Shown: positions 27,600 to 35,740 of the stretch, piece after piece | Position numbering within the stretch: position 1 is the first letter of the stretch | How the letters are laid out: each line of letters starts with the position of its first letter | Source of the DNA: an uncultured SAR116 cluster alpha proteobacterium | Lineage (GTDB): Bacteria > Pseudomonadota > Alphaproteobacteria > Puniceispirillales > Puniceispirillaceae | DNA: 51,035 bases | Direction of reading: 5' to 3' | Assembly: GCA_902559985.1 (NCBI GenBank) | Contig: CACEJY010000011.1 | Location: forward strand, 1-51,035 | Notes under the pieces: model-generated | Databases searched by the model: none | What the model was told of the DNA's origin: nothing | Seen by the model: only the letters and a program-made list of their open reading frames with translations | Position numbers and translations under genes: made by a program

Positions 27600-27894
27600 A
27601 TGGGCCAATTTGTTGACCAAGATTGAGAATACGTTCCCCCTCAAGCATTCTAATCTTGTTGGAACCTTTAATCTCGTTAAGTTCAGCCTTCATAATAGAC
27701 ATAATTTTGTCAGCTTCAGATTTTGAAGTGAAACGTGAAACAACAAAACATGAATTTGAGCCGGTTCTGAATATTTCACCACTCAATTGCCCAGCGGCAA
27801 TGTTTTTTGGTAGTAAGTCTTTCTCAACGAAAGCCATTAGCATCTTGAATTGAAGGTCTGACTGAGCCGTAACTTCAGCAATTCTTACATACAT
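27592..27894 (-). CDS. Small protein, probable dimeric alpha/beta barrel (ABM-like)
   Basis: The 100-residue product (ATG at 27894, five bases after AGGTGA) begins MYVRIAEVTAQSDLQFKMLM and contains GSNSCFVVSRFTSKSEADKI and GERILNLGQQIG. The strand-helix-strand pattern is like small ABM-type proteins, which often act as dimers, but no function is known. It is the intact member of a family with two decayed relatives at 28961-29250 and 34123-34430. Its end overlaps the integrase fragment. Confidence 0.6.
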   Translation of the reverse strand: MYVRIAEVTAQSDLQFKMLMAFVEKDLLPKNIAAGQLSGEIFRTGSNSCFVVSRFTSKSEADKIMSIMKAELNEIKGSNKIRMLEGERILNLGQQIGPST

Positions 27895-28082
27895 AATGTT
27901 CACCTAAGTTAACTGCTGAAAATAATATGCTTGCAAATCAATTGAGCAGTTCAATTGGGGCACAAAAAATAGTGCGGCTGAGAGATAGTTATGCACCACT
28001 TATAATGCCATACAAGCAACAGCCTAGATTCTTATATCTGCTGGTTCATGTCAACATGCACATATTTGTCTGCCCATCAAAA

Positions 28083-28249
28083 ATCTTCGGGTAATGGTAT
28101 AAAACTATATATTCTCATCGTTAACAATACAGAATGAGTGATACCCCCAGATCTCTTTAAAATACTGAAGATGGGTAGGCAGGGGACATACCCACCCACA
28201 TAACTATTATATATGTGCTGTTACACAGATTAGGTTGAATAGCTGTTAA
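28083..28249 (+). repeat. Diverged repeat R1, copy 2
   Basis: Counterpart of 21661-21829. Shared words in order are ATCTTCGGGTAAT, GATGGGTAGGCAGG, CATACCCACC, TTATATAT, GCTGTTAC and CAGATTAGG. It ends in a GTTAAC palindrome followed by a stretch related to 23150-23200. The 27904-28365 gap holds only this repeat; I see no gene. Confidence 0.6.
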
Positions 28250-28365
28250 CCATTTTAATCAGCCATACAGAGTCACTAAGAGGTGTCAGTTTAAGTGAGT
28301 CATGGATATGGAAATGGTTACCCATCAGAGGGGCTTGGTAGGTGGATGAATGCTTTGGATGAAGC

Positions 28366-28707
28366 TTAAAATTGGATCATGAAAACATAATTCAGACCAT
28401 CATTCTTCAAACCAAGAATTTGGTTTGGGTCAATTCTATACTGCAAACTTTTCAGTCCTTTGATTTTAAAGCCAGAAGAACCTGATTTGTTGCTCTTATA
28501 CGCATATTTTGGACTGAAGTTCGCTGGCGAGTCAGTTGCAGCAAAAGAACTAAATAAAGTTTCGTTTAAGAATTTGTCGACTTTGTACACCTTGGCTACG
28601 GATTCGATTGCCTTGTTAACATCATCAGTCGCAAATGCTTGTGGCGATATGAAAAGAGGTACACCTGATAGAAGCACCGCCAACATTTTTATACAAAAAA
28701 GTTTCAT
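28366..28707 (-). CDS. Small secreted protein of unknown function
   Basis: The 113-residue product starts with a clear Sec signal peptide (KMLAVLLSGVPLFISPQAFA, cleavage near residue 27) followed by TDDVNKAIESVAKVYKVDKF. The mature part of about 86 residues has no recognised domain, no cysteines and no obvious repeats. A periplasmic location is likely. Confidence 0.5.
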   Translation of the reverse strand: MKLFCIKMLAVLLSGVPLFISPQAFATDDVNKAIESVAKVYKVDKFLNETLFSSFAATDSPANFSPKYAYKSNKSGSSGFKIKGLKSLQYRIDPNQILGLKNDGLNYVFMIQF

Positions 28708-28770
28708 CTTATCTCTGGTTGGTTAGTTTTGACGTTAGCCTAACAAAAGATTGGGCAAATAAAAAACAAA

Positions 28771-28889
28771 TTACACACCAATCGCCATGTAGACAGATGA
28801 AATCAGTATTTCAATTGGTTGCGTCAAATGTGATATCGAGAAAGATGCCGCAGATAAGTACAGACCTAATTCTTGACCACACCACTTTC
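28771..28889 (+). repeat. Diverged repeat R2, copy 2
   Basis: Starts TTACACACCAATCG like copy 1 at 21449 and follows it with CAATTGGTT and AGTACAGACC. Here it is not in front of a gene start but in the gap between the secreted protein and the decayed small gene. Identity is estimated by eye at about two thirds. Confidence 0.5.
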
Positions 28890-28960
28890 CATTTCACATT
28901 TGGACTACTGCAATTGATTTGCAGTGATTTTATTCGTATCAGTCAAGGTGGGCAGACAAT

Positions 28961-29250
28961 AGGTATATAAGAATTGCTGAGGGTGCAGCTCAATCAGGCC
29001 TTTAATTCAAGTTGCTGATGGCTCTCATTAAGAGGCAAATTAACAAAAGTTTTTGCTGCTGGGCAATTGAGTGGTGAAAAATTCGGAATCATCTCAAATT
29101 CATTTTTGTTTGTATCACGTTTTACTTCAAAAAGCTGACGCTAACAAAATCATGCCTATCATGAAAGACGAACTTAATGAAACTATTGGTTCTAAAAAAA
29201 ATCAGAGACATTGAAGGTGACCGCATTCTTAATCTTGGTCGAAAGGCAGG
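28961..29250 (+). pseudogene. Decayed relative of the 27592-27894 small gene
   Basis: On the + strand the sequence encodes IRIAEGAAQSGL, a stop, FKLLMALI, then after shifts GQLSGEKFGIISNSFLFVSR with FTSKADANKIMPIMKDELNE and RILNLG, following the order of the intact protein. The start codon has become AGG and there are at least one stop and frameshifts. It is a pseudogene in opposite orientation to the intact copy. The rest of the 28890-29312 gap shows nothing else. Confidence 0.65.
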
Positions 29251-29312
29251 CTTTTTCATTTTGCTTTGACCTCATTACTCCCACGGAGTTTGCCATGAGC
29301 AACGAGGGAGTT

Positions 29313-30704
29313 TTAGGGAAAAAATTTGTGTTTGAGTTTGTTATATATTTCTGCCACTGCGAACGCTTGAAACAAAATCAGCACTGGTTCAATTGGTATT
29401 CGGTATTTTGCACTACCAACGGGACCGCTAACTAGTAGGAAATACAGTACGAAGAGTGTTCCAAATAATGCCAGCCAAATATGGTGTCTTAGCAGCGCTA
29501 TTAAACCAAACATCTGAAGAAAAATACAAAGCATGCTAACTATCACACCGCTCAAAAGAAAAAATGTATAGGCTGGGTTATTGTTGGAGAGGAAATGTAT
29601 TGCTCGGTCAAATATATTTGTCCCCCGTGAATTATAAAAACTATTTATATTTAATTTTCTGACCCTTGGGTCAAGCGCCACTGCAGGTGAAGCCAGACTA
29701 TTAATCGTTCCATAAACCCAGCCTTTAGCTATTGAGCTTAGTGGCATTATCTTCAGTTCTTCAAAAGCTAGTTCAAGTCTTTGGTTGGAACTCTCGAAAG
29801 GTGAAAGGACGGTACCTTTACCAAATTTTTTTAGAATTTTGGCCTCGTATTGTTCATTCAATTCTTTTGAAACCGCATCAAAACCTTTTCCACTCTCTAG
29901 CGACTTAGTAAGCCCTACAACCCAATTTAGCATATGGACACCTGTTTGATTGGTGAGTTGTGGGGTGTCAAATTGCGACAAGTTTCGGTGAATAATTGGT
30001 GCTAGAGGAAGTGCAGTAAATAGCAGCAAGAGCAGTGCCGCAACAAAACCTGATGTCCAACTACCACGACAATATCTGCTAATGAAAGGAGCAGCAACTG
30101 CCATAGCCAAAGGCATTAGTAGGACCAAGGTCCGAGTCATGATTGCTAACCCACAAAATAGGCCAGCCAAACTGGCGTCCAGTAATCGGCGGCGGTTTAA
30201 ATACCTCGCTGCAAAAAATAACATTGAGGTAATAAGAAATAGAAATATTGTTTCACTTATTATCAAACTTGAATGTAGTATCAGATTAAAAGATAGCGCG
30301 GCAAATAAGCCTGCAAATAGCCCTGTTTTTTTATTGAGCATATCACCTAGCATAGCGATGATGACACATGTAATTGAATCAAAGACCGCCTGCGCTAATA
30401 ATGGAGGCAACAAAACGTCTCCAAATATCCAACGAAATGGAACCAAAAACATGTGGTATATTGGAACACGTTCTGTTTCAGGCAAATACGATCCAGAATT
30501 GAAAACTGAAAAAAAACCAGACTCAATCCAGTAGCGTGCGCCATTCCAATAAATGGGAGAGTCTTCAATTAAAGCATGAGCAGCATAGTTATCAATAAAT
30601 GCCAAGTTAACTAATCGTAATATTAAGGCTCCGATAAAAATTCCTGTGAGTACTTTCAGTGATAGCTTAGCTTTTATATCATTTTTAAGTAGGGTATCGG
30701 AAAT
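29313..30704 (-). CDS. GT-C family membrane glycosyltransferase (GT39/ArnT-like), probable AUU start
   Basis: The product is a polytopic membrane protein with an N-terminal Asp-containing loop (IDNYAAHALIEDSPIYW), YLPETERVPIYHMF, and about ten helices, as in undecaprenyl-phosphate-sugar or lipid-linked glycosyltransferases of the GT39/ArnT type. The first TTG at 30605 would remove the first helix. In-frame sequence upstream encodes that helix (LKVLTGIFIGALILRLVN) and reaches an ATT codon at 30704-30702, seven bases after a strong GAGGGGAG ribosome binding site. No ATG, GTG or TTG gives the same start. The gene would then encode about 463 residues. Confidence 0.72.
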   Translation of the reverse strand: MSDTLLKNDIKAKLSLKVLTGIFIGALILRLVNLAFIDNYAAHALIEDSPIYWNGARYWIESGFFSVFNSGSYLPETERVPIYHMFLVPFRWIFGDVLLPPLLAQAVFDSITCVIIAMLGDMLNKKTGLFAGLFAALSFNLILHSSLIISETIFLFLITSMLFFAARYLNRRRLLDASLAGLFCGLAIMTRTLVLLMPLAMAVAAPFISRYCRGSWTSGFVAALLLLLFTALPLAPIIHRNLSQFDTPQLTNQTGVHMLNWVVGLTKSLESGKGFDAVSKELNEQYEAKILKKFGKGTVLSPFESSNQRLELAFEELKIMPLSSIAKGWVYGTINSLASPAVALDPRVRKLNINSFYNSRGTNIFDRAIHFLSNNNPAYTFFLLSGVIVSMLCIFLQMFGLIALLRHHIWLALFGTLFVLYFLLVSGPVGSAKYRIPIEPVLILFQAFAVAEIYNKLKHKFFP

Positions 30705-30919
30705 GATAGTGCTCCCCTCAAATAGGCAAGATTGATTTTTATTAGCGCGTACTTGCTTCTACATTGATTGACAAACCATCTGAGAGGGGGCGTAGCATAT
30801 CAGGACAGTGACTTAGAGGTTTACCATTGTCTTGGTTATGCAAACAGTACCCTCCCGATGATAGAACATTTATGAGAGCTTCTATACTTTTCCACCCGCT
30901 CATCTCGTGTATGGGGAGC

Positions 30920-31080
30920 TTACATCATAATAATAGCAGGCCTATGGTTTTCAAAAAAATTAACGCTACCACGAAGAGCTACAACTTCAAAGCCACCAAC
31001 CCCTATTTTTACGAGTTTTACCTTTTCAATGCCATTTGAAAAAAATAGTCGGTTAAGGTTAAAGGCTATGCATGGTTATG
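30920..31080 (-). pseudogene. FkbM-family methyltransferase fragment
   Basis: The complement encodes GIEKVKLVKIGVGGFEVVAL followed by RGSVNFFENHRPAIIM, which matches the DVEGxE region and the following RPxI of FkbM methyltransferases, with the conserved Asp and Glu of DVEG replaced. Nothing else of the gene is intact. The surrounding 30705-31299 gap also contains a GCGGCT/AGCCGC hairpin at 31082-31097 but no other gene. Confidence 0.55.
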
Positions 31081-31299
31081 AGCGGCTTCTCAGCCGCATC
31101 ATTTCTCATATAGCCACACACACATCACTTTGATTAGTAGGTATTTAACGTGTTTATAGGTATATGTTGATGCACAAAATAATGTGCATGAATAATGTCT
31201 CATTATTAAGTCCCTAGAAACCGTTTAAATCGCGGCAACCATTTTAGTTGTCTTTTGTGATACCTATACGAGTAGGCAATGTGTTAATTGAACAATAGG

Positions 31300-32352
31300 T
31301 CAAAAATTACAGCCTTTTATCACTTCAGGACCTGTCACATCCAGGAACCTATTGTCATCCATTTTACCATGTCCAAAATTGGGGATTATCTTTACTTTTA
31401 TGTGTTGATATCCTCTCAAACCATCAATCAAATCTTGGTATCCAGAGTTCCTTTTTGGCTCACGTTCACCAATCAAAACAGTAAGATTTTTGGCGAGATT
31501 TACATCATTTACTTGCTCTTGAAAGTACGTTCCCTTCCAGGTGTATGGTGTGTGAATGATGCCTGGTGATATTGAGACGTGATGGCCCCTTAAAAAGACA
31601 GAGGAATAATAGACCGATGCACCGCCTTCGGACATGCCCGCATAGCAAATTTTAACATTTTCACCATGTAATTTTCGTACATGTTTTGTCATATGATGAA
31701 AAACTTCTACGGCCTCAACAGACCGACCATAATTGGCACGTCTGTCAGATTTTAGTGAGGGAGTTTTTCTGAGAACAGCGTAGCAACTAATTCCTTTTGC
31801 GCTATACCAATCACATTTTTCTTTTAGACCTTTTTTACGCCCCTTATGTTGGCCAATACCATAACCATACTCCCTATAGTGTTTTTTCCTGCCTCCGTGA
31901 CCATGATTGTAAATAATCACCTTATTGGAACCCTCAACTATTGACGACGCATATCGCCAACCTGGTCCCTTCCTTTCACGTTCCACTGCTGCAATGTTGG
32001 TAGGTTCGGAAAATTCACTCATGACAGCGTTTGGCTCCTTGAATACCTTTTCAATCCCGTAAATAACTGAGTCTTCTAGGGATAAAGCACCAGTTTTCTT
32101 TTTGCCTCCCCAGTTAGTATTGACGCAATCATCAATTAGCCTTTTCTTTAATTCCTTCTTGAGCAATGATTTATATTTGAGGTCTTTAGAGTCAGTGTAA
32201 AGTTTGCAAAGGTCTCTGGCTAATAGGTTTAGGACTTTACTGCTGAGACCACTCGTTTCACCTGTGTTCCAGTTTTTAGCCAGAACGGTTTCAGAGTTCC
32301 ATGCAAAGAGAACCAAAAACCCAACCAATAATATTCCAAAGACCTTGTTCAT
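31300..32352 (-). CDS. Secreted alpha/beta-hydrolase-like protein
   Basis: The 350-residue product starts at the ATG at 32352 with a signal peptide (MNKVFGILLVGFLVLFAWNS) identical in its first ten residues to that of the cytochrome c' gene. The mature part has an oxyanion-type loop IIYNHGHGGRKK (147-158), a nucleophile elbow YAGMSEGGASVY with Ser241, and a late His338 in PNFGHGKMDD, fitting an alpha/beta hydrolase catalytic triad. It has several Cys residues that may form disulfides. The natural substrate is unknown. Confidence 0.68.
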   Translation of the reverse strand: MNKVFGILLVGFLVLFAWNSETVLAKNWNTGETSGLSSKVLNLLARDLCKLYTDSKDLKYKSLLKKELKKRLIDDCVNTNWGGKKKTGALSLEDSVIYGIEKVFKEPNAVMSEFSEPTNIAAVERERKGPGWRYASSIVEGSNKVIIYNHGHGGRKKHYREYGYGIGQHKGRKKGLKEKCDWYSAKGISCYAVLRKTPSLKSDRRANYGRSVEAVEVFHHMTKHVRKLHGENVKICYAGMSEGGASVYYSSVFLRGHHVSISPGIIHTPYTWKGTYFQEQVNDVNLAKNLTVLIGEREPKRNSGYQDLIDGLRGYQHIKVKIIPNFGHGKMDDNRFLDVTGPEVIKGCNF

Positions 32353-32379
32353 AATGATACCACTATCGGAAGACACGTA
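32317..32379 (-). repeat. Leader module copy D
   Basis: On the - strand: GTCTTCCGATAGTGGTATCA, then TTATGAACAAGG and the first codons of the hydrolase signal peptide (MNKVFGILLVG). It is related to copy C at 32582-32655 on the + strand, so the two genes form a diverging pair joined by inverted copies of the same module. Confidence 0.65.
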
Positions 32380-32581
32380 GATTAGATGAAAATTTTAGTT
32401 TGTTGACACCTTTTGTCAAACCCAATTGCACAAGAAATGCTGAGTCTAGGGCTGTTAAAATTAATGAAGTTTTTTTATTTCAAAGTTAATGGTTGCCCTT
32501 TTTTGTTCGGGTCAACGAACAGCAAACGCCAAATCACGGATAAACCTGCTGTTAAATTAATAGATACATCGCTCTAGCACT

Positions 32582-32655
32582 ACCCAACCCAAATGTCTCC
32601 TGATAATATCATCGTTATGAACAAGGTCTTTGGAATACTATTGGTCGGGTTGACT
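32582..32655 (+). repeat. Leader module copy C
   Basis: ACCCAACCCAAATGTCTCCT, then GATAATATCATCGTTATGAA, with the codons for MNKVFGILLVGL. Copies A (20271) and B (22611) share the 5' part; copy D shares both parts in opposite orientation. The match includes non-coding and coding bases, so it is not just a signal peptide resemblance. Confidence 0.65.
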
Positions 32656-33066
32656 GCCGTGCTTTTTAACAGCAACTCAATTGGTTCTGTCTCTGTTGAG
32701 GATGCTATTCAAAAAAGAATTGAGATGTTTAAATCATCCAAGGCAAATATTAAAAACCTTAGAAAACTTATTCGGGCTGATGATACCACTGAGGCAGTTC
32801 AACTATTGGACTTTCATATCAAGTGGTCAGAGGAGATGCCGCTGTTATTTCCACCTGGTAGTGAAGCATCAACGTCGAACGGTTCTGATGCTAGTTCAGA
32901 TATCTGGGATAACCCAATCGGTTTCCAAAATGCGATAAAGCAATATAACTTGAAGTCTAAGGACTTAAGAAAGTCTCTACGAAGTGCGGACTCTGCGTCA
33001 ATAAATGAAAACTTTAAAAATTTTGCTGGTACTTGCAAAGGTTGCCACAAACAATTCCGAAACTAA
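32617..33066 (+). CDS. Cytochrome c'-type protein with signal peptide
   Basis: The 149-residue product starts at the ATG at 32617 with a signal peptide, followed by a helical domain and a C-terminal heme motif CKGCHKQFR (Cys140-His144). This motif at the very C-terminus is typical of cytochromes c' (four-helix bundles with a five-coordinate heme that bind NO), and the length fits. A Ser/Asp-rich loop interrupts the middle. The protein would be periplasmic. A copper-transport-like membrane protein follows. Confidence 0.75.
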   Translation: MNKVFGILLVGLTAVLFNSNSIGSVSVEDAIQKRIEMFKSSKANIKNLRKLIRADDTTEAVQLLDFHIKWSEEMPLLFPPGSEASTSNGSDASSDIWDNPIGFQNAIKQYNLKSKDLRKSLRSADSASINENFKNFAGTCKGCHKQFRN

Positions 33067-33454
33067 ACCTAATGCTCCGTGAGTGACTCTGTTTGAAAAC
33101 GTAATGTTGGAAAGAAACGCATTGCGAACATTAAAGGTGAAATATTAAATCAAAAAATTTTGCCAAATCATTATCAAAGGCAATTCGTAGCTGCCAATCT
33201 CTATTGCAACCTCTTAAGGACAATCGGATGTCTTTGTAAAATTTTGGGTTAGAATTTAGCTGGGTGTAATAAGCGTGCGCTTCAGGTCACCGTGATGGCA
33301 ATGGCGTTGCTTCCACAATGCAGTTAGAAGCAGTATTATTACCAAAGGCTGGATAATAACAAGAGGCCATATTTTTATTGCTTTATAAATGGTATCAAAA
33401 TAATAGGCTAAACATATGTCTAGGCCTGTTAAGTCTAGAAGAAAGGATTTTAAA

Positions 33455-33886
33455 GTGACTACAGTTGTTGTATTGAAAGTCCTACATTACGTATCGCTAT
33501 TTTTGGCAGGTGGGCTGGGTGTTGCAAATGTGATGCTTTTTAAGAATCATCAAATAGCGGGGGTGCCACCTGCACCGCCAGTCAAAAAAACAATGATGAC
33601 GTTAGCGAGACTTGGCTTAATCGCAATCGTCATGCTTTGGATAACTGGTATACCTTTAACCTACAAAGTATATGGCGGCTTTGATTTAGGCTGGCCATTC
33701 CATCTAAAGCTATTAGGTGCGACTTTCCTAATCAGCGCAGTGGCTTTTTTGAACTTTCATTTAACAAAACAATCCAAAGACGGTAACCCGCCTAATCCAA
33801 AAGTAATGAAAATCGTTCCTCCAATAGCTAGGGTATCGCTTATTATTGTTCTTGTAGGAGTGGCTGTCTTAACCACATCCGCGTAA
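33455..33886 (+). CDS. Small four-helix membrane protein
   Basis: The 143-residue product (GTG at 33455, seven bases after AAAGGA; an upstream ATG at 33416 lacks a good site) has four hydrophobic segments: VVLKVLHYVSLFLAGG, a segment with LARLGLIAIVMLWITG, one with LKLLGATFLISAVAFL, and a C-terminal one. A conserved-looking His in the first helix and a His before the third (WPFHLKL) could bind heme or metal, as in CopD/DUF2269-like proteins, but this is a guess. It lies downstream of the cytochrome c' gene. The 33067-33415 gap shows no gene. Confidence 0.55.
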   Translation: MTTVVVLKVLHYVSLFLAGGLGVANVMLFKNHQIAGVPPAPPVKKTMMTLARLGLIAIVMLWITGIPLTYKVYGGFDLGWPFHLKLLGATFLISAVAFLNFHLTKQSKDGNPPNPKVMKIVPPIARVSLIIVLVGVAVLTTSA

Positions 33887-33940
33887 CCACATCGCCAACA
33901 CATCCTTTGAAATAGCCAAATTCTATCTGGGAAACATAAA

Positions 33941-34155
33941 ATGAAATTTAATGAAATGACCGCTGAGGTAACTGCTGGTACAAGTGGTATCATTGGTCTA
34001 TATACGATGCACATACAAAAGAGGAGGCCTCATTAGCTTTAGTTGAGAAAAATGTTGATGATGCTAATACGTTTGTCACTAACATTGAGAAAGAAAGTGA
34101 TAGGGGCATTTTTGAAAAAGCTCAGTGGATGATCCAACTTCTTGGCCAAGATTGA
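33941..34155 (+). pseudogene. Frameshifted small gene
   Basis: A start with MKFNEMTAEVTAGTSGI is followed in the next frame by SIYDAHTKEEASLALVEKNV and a further 30 residues to a TGA at 34153. A ribosome binding site (TGGGAAA) precedes the ATG. The composition is like the small ABM-type proteins of this region. One frameshift separates the two halves. Confidence 0.4.
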
Positions 34156-34430
34156 GAACAGGTTCGCCCTCGATAAGTTTGATTTTATTTGTTCCCCTTG
34201 TCTCATTCAGTTTAGCTTTCATACTAGATATAATCTTGCCAGCTTCTGATTTTGAGGTGAGTCGTGATATTAAAAAAATGAGTTTGAAGATGTACTGAAT
34301 ATCTCATCGCTCAGTTGTCCAGTAGCGATTTTCTCTGGCAGCAAGTCTTCCTCAATCAAAGCTATTAACATTTTGAATTGAAGGTCAGTGAAGGGCTTTT
34401 TGTTTTGATTTTAGATTACACCAACCCTTA
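34123..34430 (-). pseudogene. Second decayed relative of the 27592-27894 small gene
   Basis: The complement reads DLQFKMLIALIEEDLLPEKI, then ATGQLSDEIFSTSSNSFF, a stop, ISRLTSKSEAGKIISSMKAK, and GEPVLNLGQEVG, parallel to the intact protein. The 5' end has no start codon. It overlaps the frameshifted gene on the other strand by about 30 bases. Confidence 0.68.
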
Positions 34431-34498
34431 AAATGTGGCTTCATGGAGTAATTGGAGGCCCATGCGTACATCGAATTATATTCCAGCCAACTAAATTT

Positions 34499-35074
34499 TT
34501 ACAAATACGACACGATGGTCTCGAAATTAGGTCTAGTACGCTCCATCGGCGCAGTTACCTTTTCTCCAATATATATGAAGCCGGCAATTTGCTCTCTACC
34601 TGGTTCTCCACCTAAAGTTTTGAGCATTTCTTGATTGTAAGAATACCACTCAGTGAGCCACTGCGCCGCATAGTCTAAAGATTGAGCCGCGTACAGTAAT
34701 GTTGTGCAAACCGCACCTGCTGATAGCTGCATTTCCCATTTTGGAATGCTCTTGTGTTGCACTGGTGATGAGATAACAGCAATGACGACATCAGCTCTTT
34801 GTAATCGTGTCTTTTCCATCGAATGGTTTTCAGCGCTTGCGTGAGGATTTGCTTTGATGAATTCAGGAAAGATTACCTCTTCATCAATTTGCTTTCGCTT
34901 TGCTCCAGTGATTACAACTAAACGCCAGGGTTTCAACGCCCCATGATCCGGTACACGGATGCCCACTGACAAAATTTGTCTCAGATGATCCCTATTGATG
35001 TTACCTCTTGCCATTTTTTTTGCGGTTACAGAGCGTCGATTTCCTAAAAAATCTATAAATGAATTTTGTGCCAT
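34499..35074 (-). CDS. Nitroreductase-family flavoprotein
   Basis: The 191-residue product (ATG at 35074 after GAAAGG; upstream ATGs at 35089 and 35119 are possible) has the FMN-binding start SFIDFLGNRRSVTAKKM, the loop VPDHGALKPWRLVVITG, and C-terminal GEPGREQIAGFIYIGE. This is like the YdjA/small nitroreductases, which use NAD(P)H to reduce various acceptors. The physiological acceptor is unknown. Confidence 0.85.
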   Translation of the reverse strand: MAQNSFIDFLGNRRSVTAKKMARGNINRDHLRQILSVGIRVPDHGALKPWRLVVITGAKRKQIDEEVIFPEFIKANPHASAENHSMEKTRLQRADVVIAVISSPVQHKSIPKWEMQLSAGAVCTTLLYAAQSLDYAAQWLTEWYSYNQEMLKTLGGEPGREQIAGFIYIGEKVTAPMERTRPNFETIVSYL

Positions 35075-35407
35075 TTTTAAACCTTTCATAATCCAGTTTC
35101 CTATCGCTCGTGTTAACATAGCCTTCTAAATTTTGGCTATTCTCTGTATGCAGCTAGTAAGAAGATATAAACTCATAAATGATCAAGCTAATCATCGTAT
35201 CCATATTCTCTATCGCACTCGCAATATTTGCAATGCGGTTCCTGCCAATATTGCGTTTCCAAATTCAACACCTCTTGCAAAACACTCTCGTACGAGCAAT
35301 CCTATTCAAAGGGTTGTGGTGATTGATTAGGCTGCCGTTGTTTAGACGGTGAAATAAGGCAGCCAGTTTGCAATAATATTCTGGAAATCATTATTTGGAG
35401 AGTTTTT

Positions 35408-35740
35408 ATGGATAAGGAAAATAGCGTTCTTACAAATATAACACTCCAGACTTTTGCTAGTGAGGGTGACGCTGCACTGATAGACCAACGCTGGGAGGAA
35501 AAAGGTCCTGTTTTTTTAAAACGTCTATTTGCTGCTGGCCTTTTGTCATATGAAAAAGGCCAGATTTGGAATAAAGACAGCAAACTAATGAGGTTTGTTA
35601 TTTTTAAATATAGCAGCCCTGAAGCACTGAACAAATGCCTACCAATATGGAAAGAAGTTGAAAAACATATTTTCCAGAATGCGACAATTAAAGCCACCGC
35701 TTACAGGGGTATTACTTCGGAGTATTGGGAAGCGAATTAA
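35408..35740 (+). CDS. Small protein, paralogue of the 22811 gene
   Basis: The 110-residue product begins MDKENSVLTNITLQTFASEG and shares with the 22811 product the strand NITLQTF, an IWNKDSKL segment, NKCLPIWKEVE and TAYRGI. An ATG with GGAGAG seven bases upstream gives a good start. It resembles dimeric alpha/beta-barrel folds; function unknown. A gap of 394 bases (35741-36134) follows; only a 33-codon frame (MNFSLASIPATIDALSSFER at the start) is visible there. Confidence 0.55.
   Translation: MDKENSVLTNITLQTFASEGDAALIDQRWEEKGPVFLKRLFAAGLLSYEKGQIWNKDSKLMRFVIFKYSSPEALNKCLPIWKEVEKHIFQNATIKATAYRGITSEYWEAN

Noticed and set aside
31082-31101. TTCTCAGCCGCATCA at 31087-31101 resembles the tRNA-Leu 3' end (13 of 15 bases) and could be an attachment-site repeat.
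   Set aside because: It overlaps a GCGGCT/AGCCGC hairpin that explains the sequence, and a match of this length with two changes is not rare enough in 50 kb. No element boundary is visible there.
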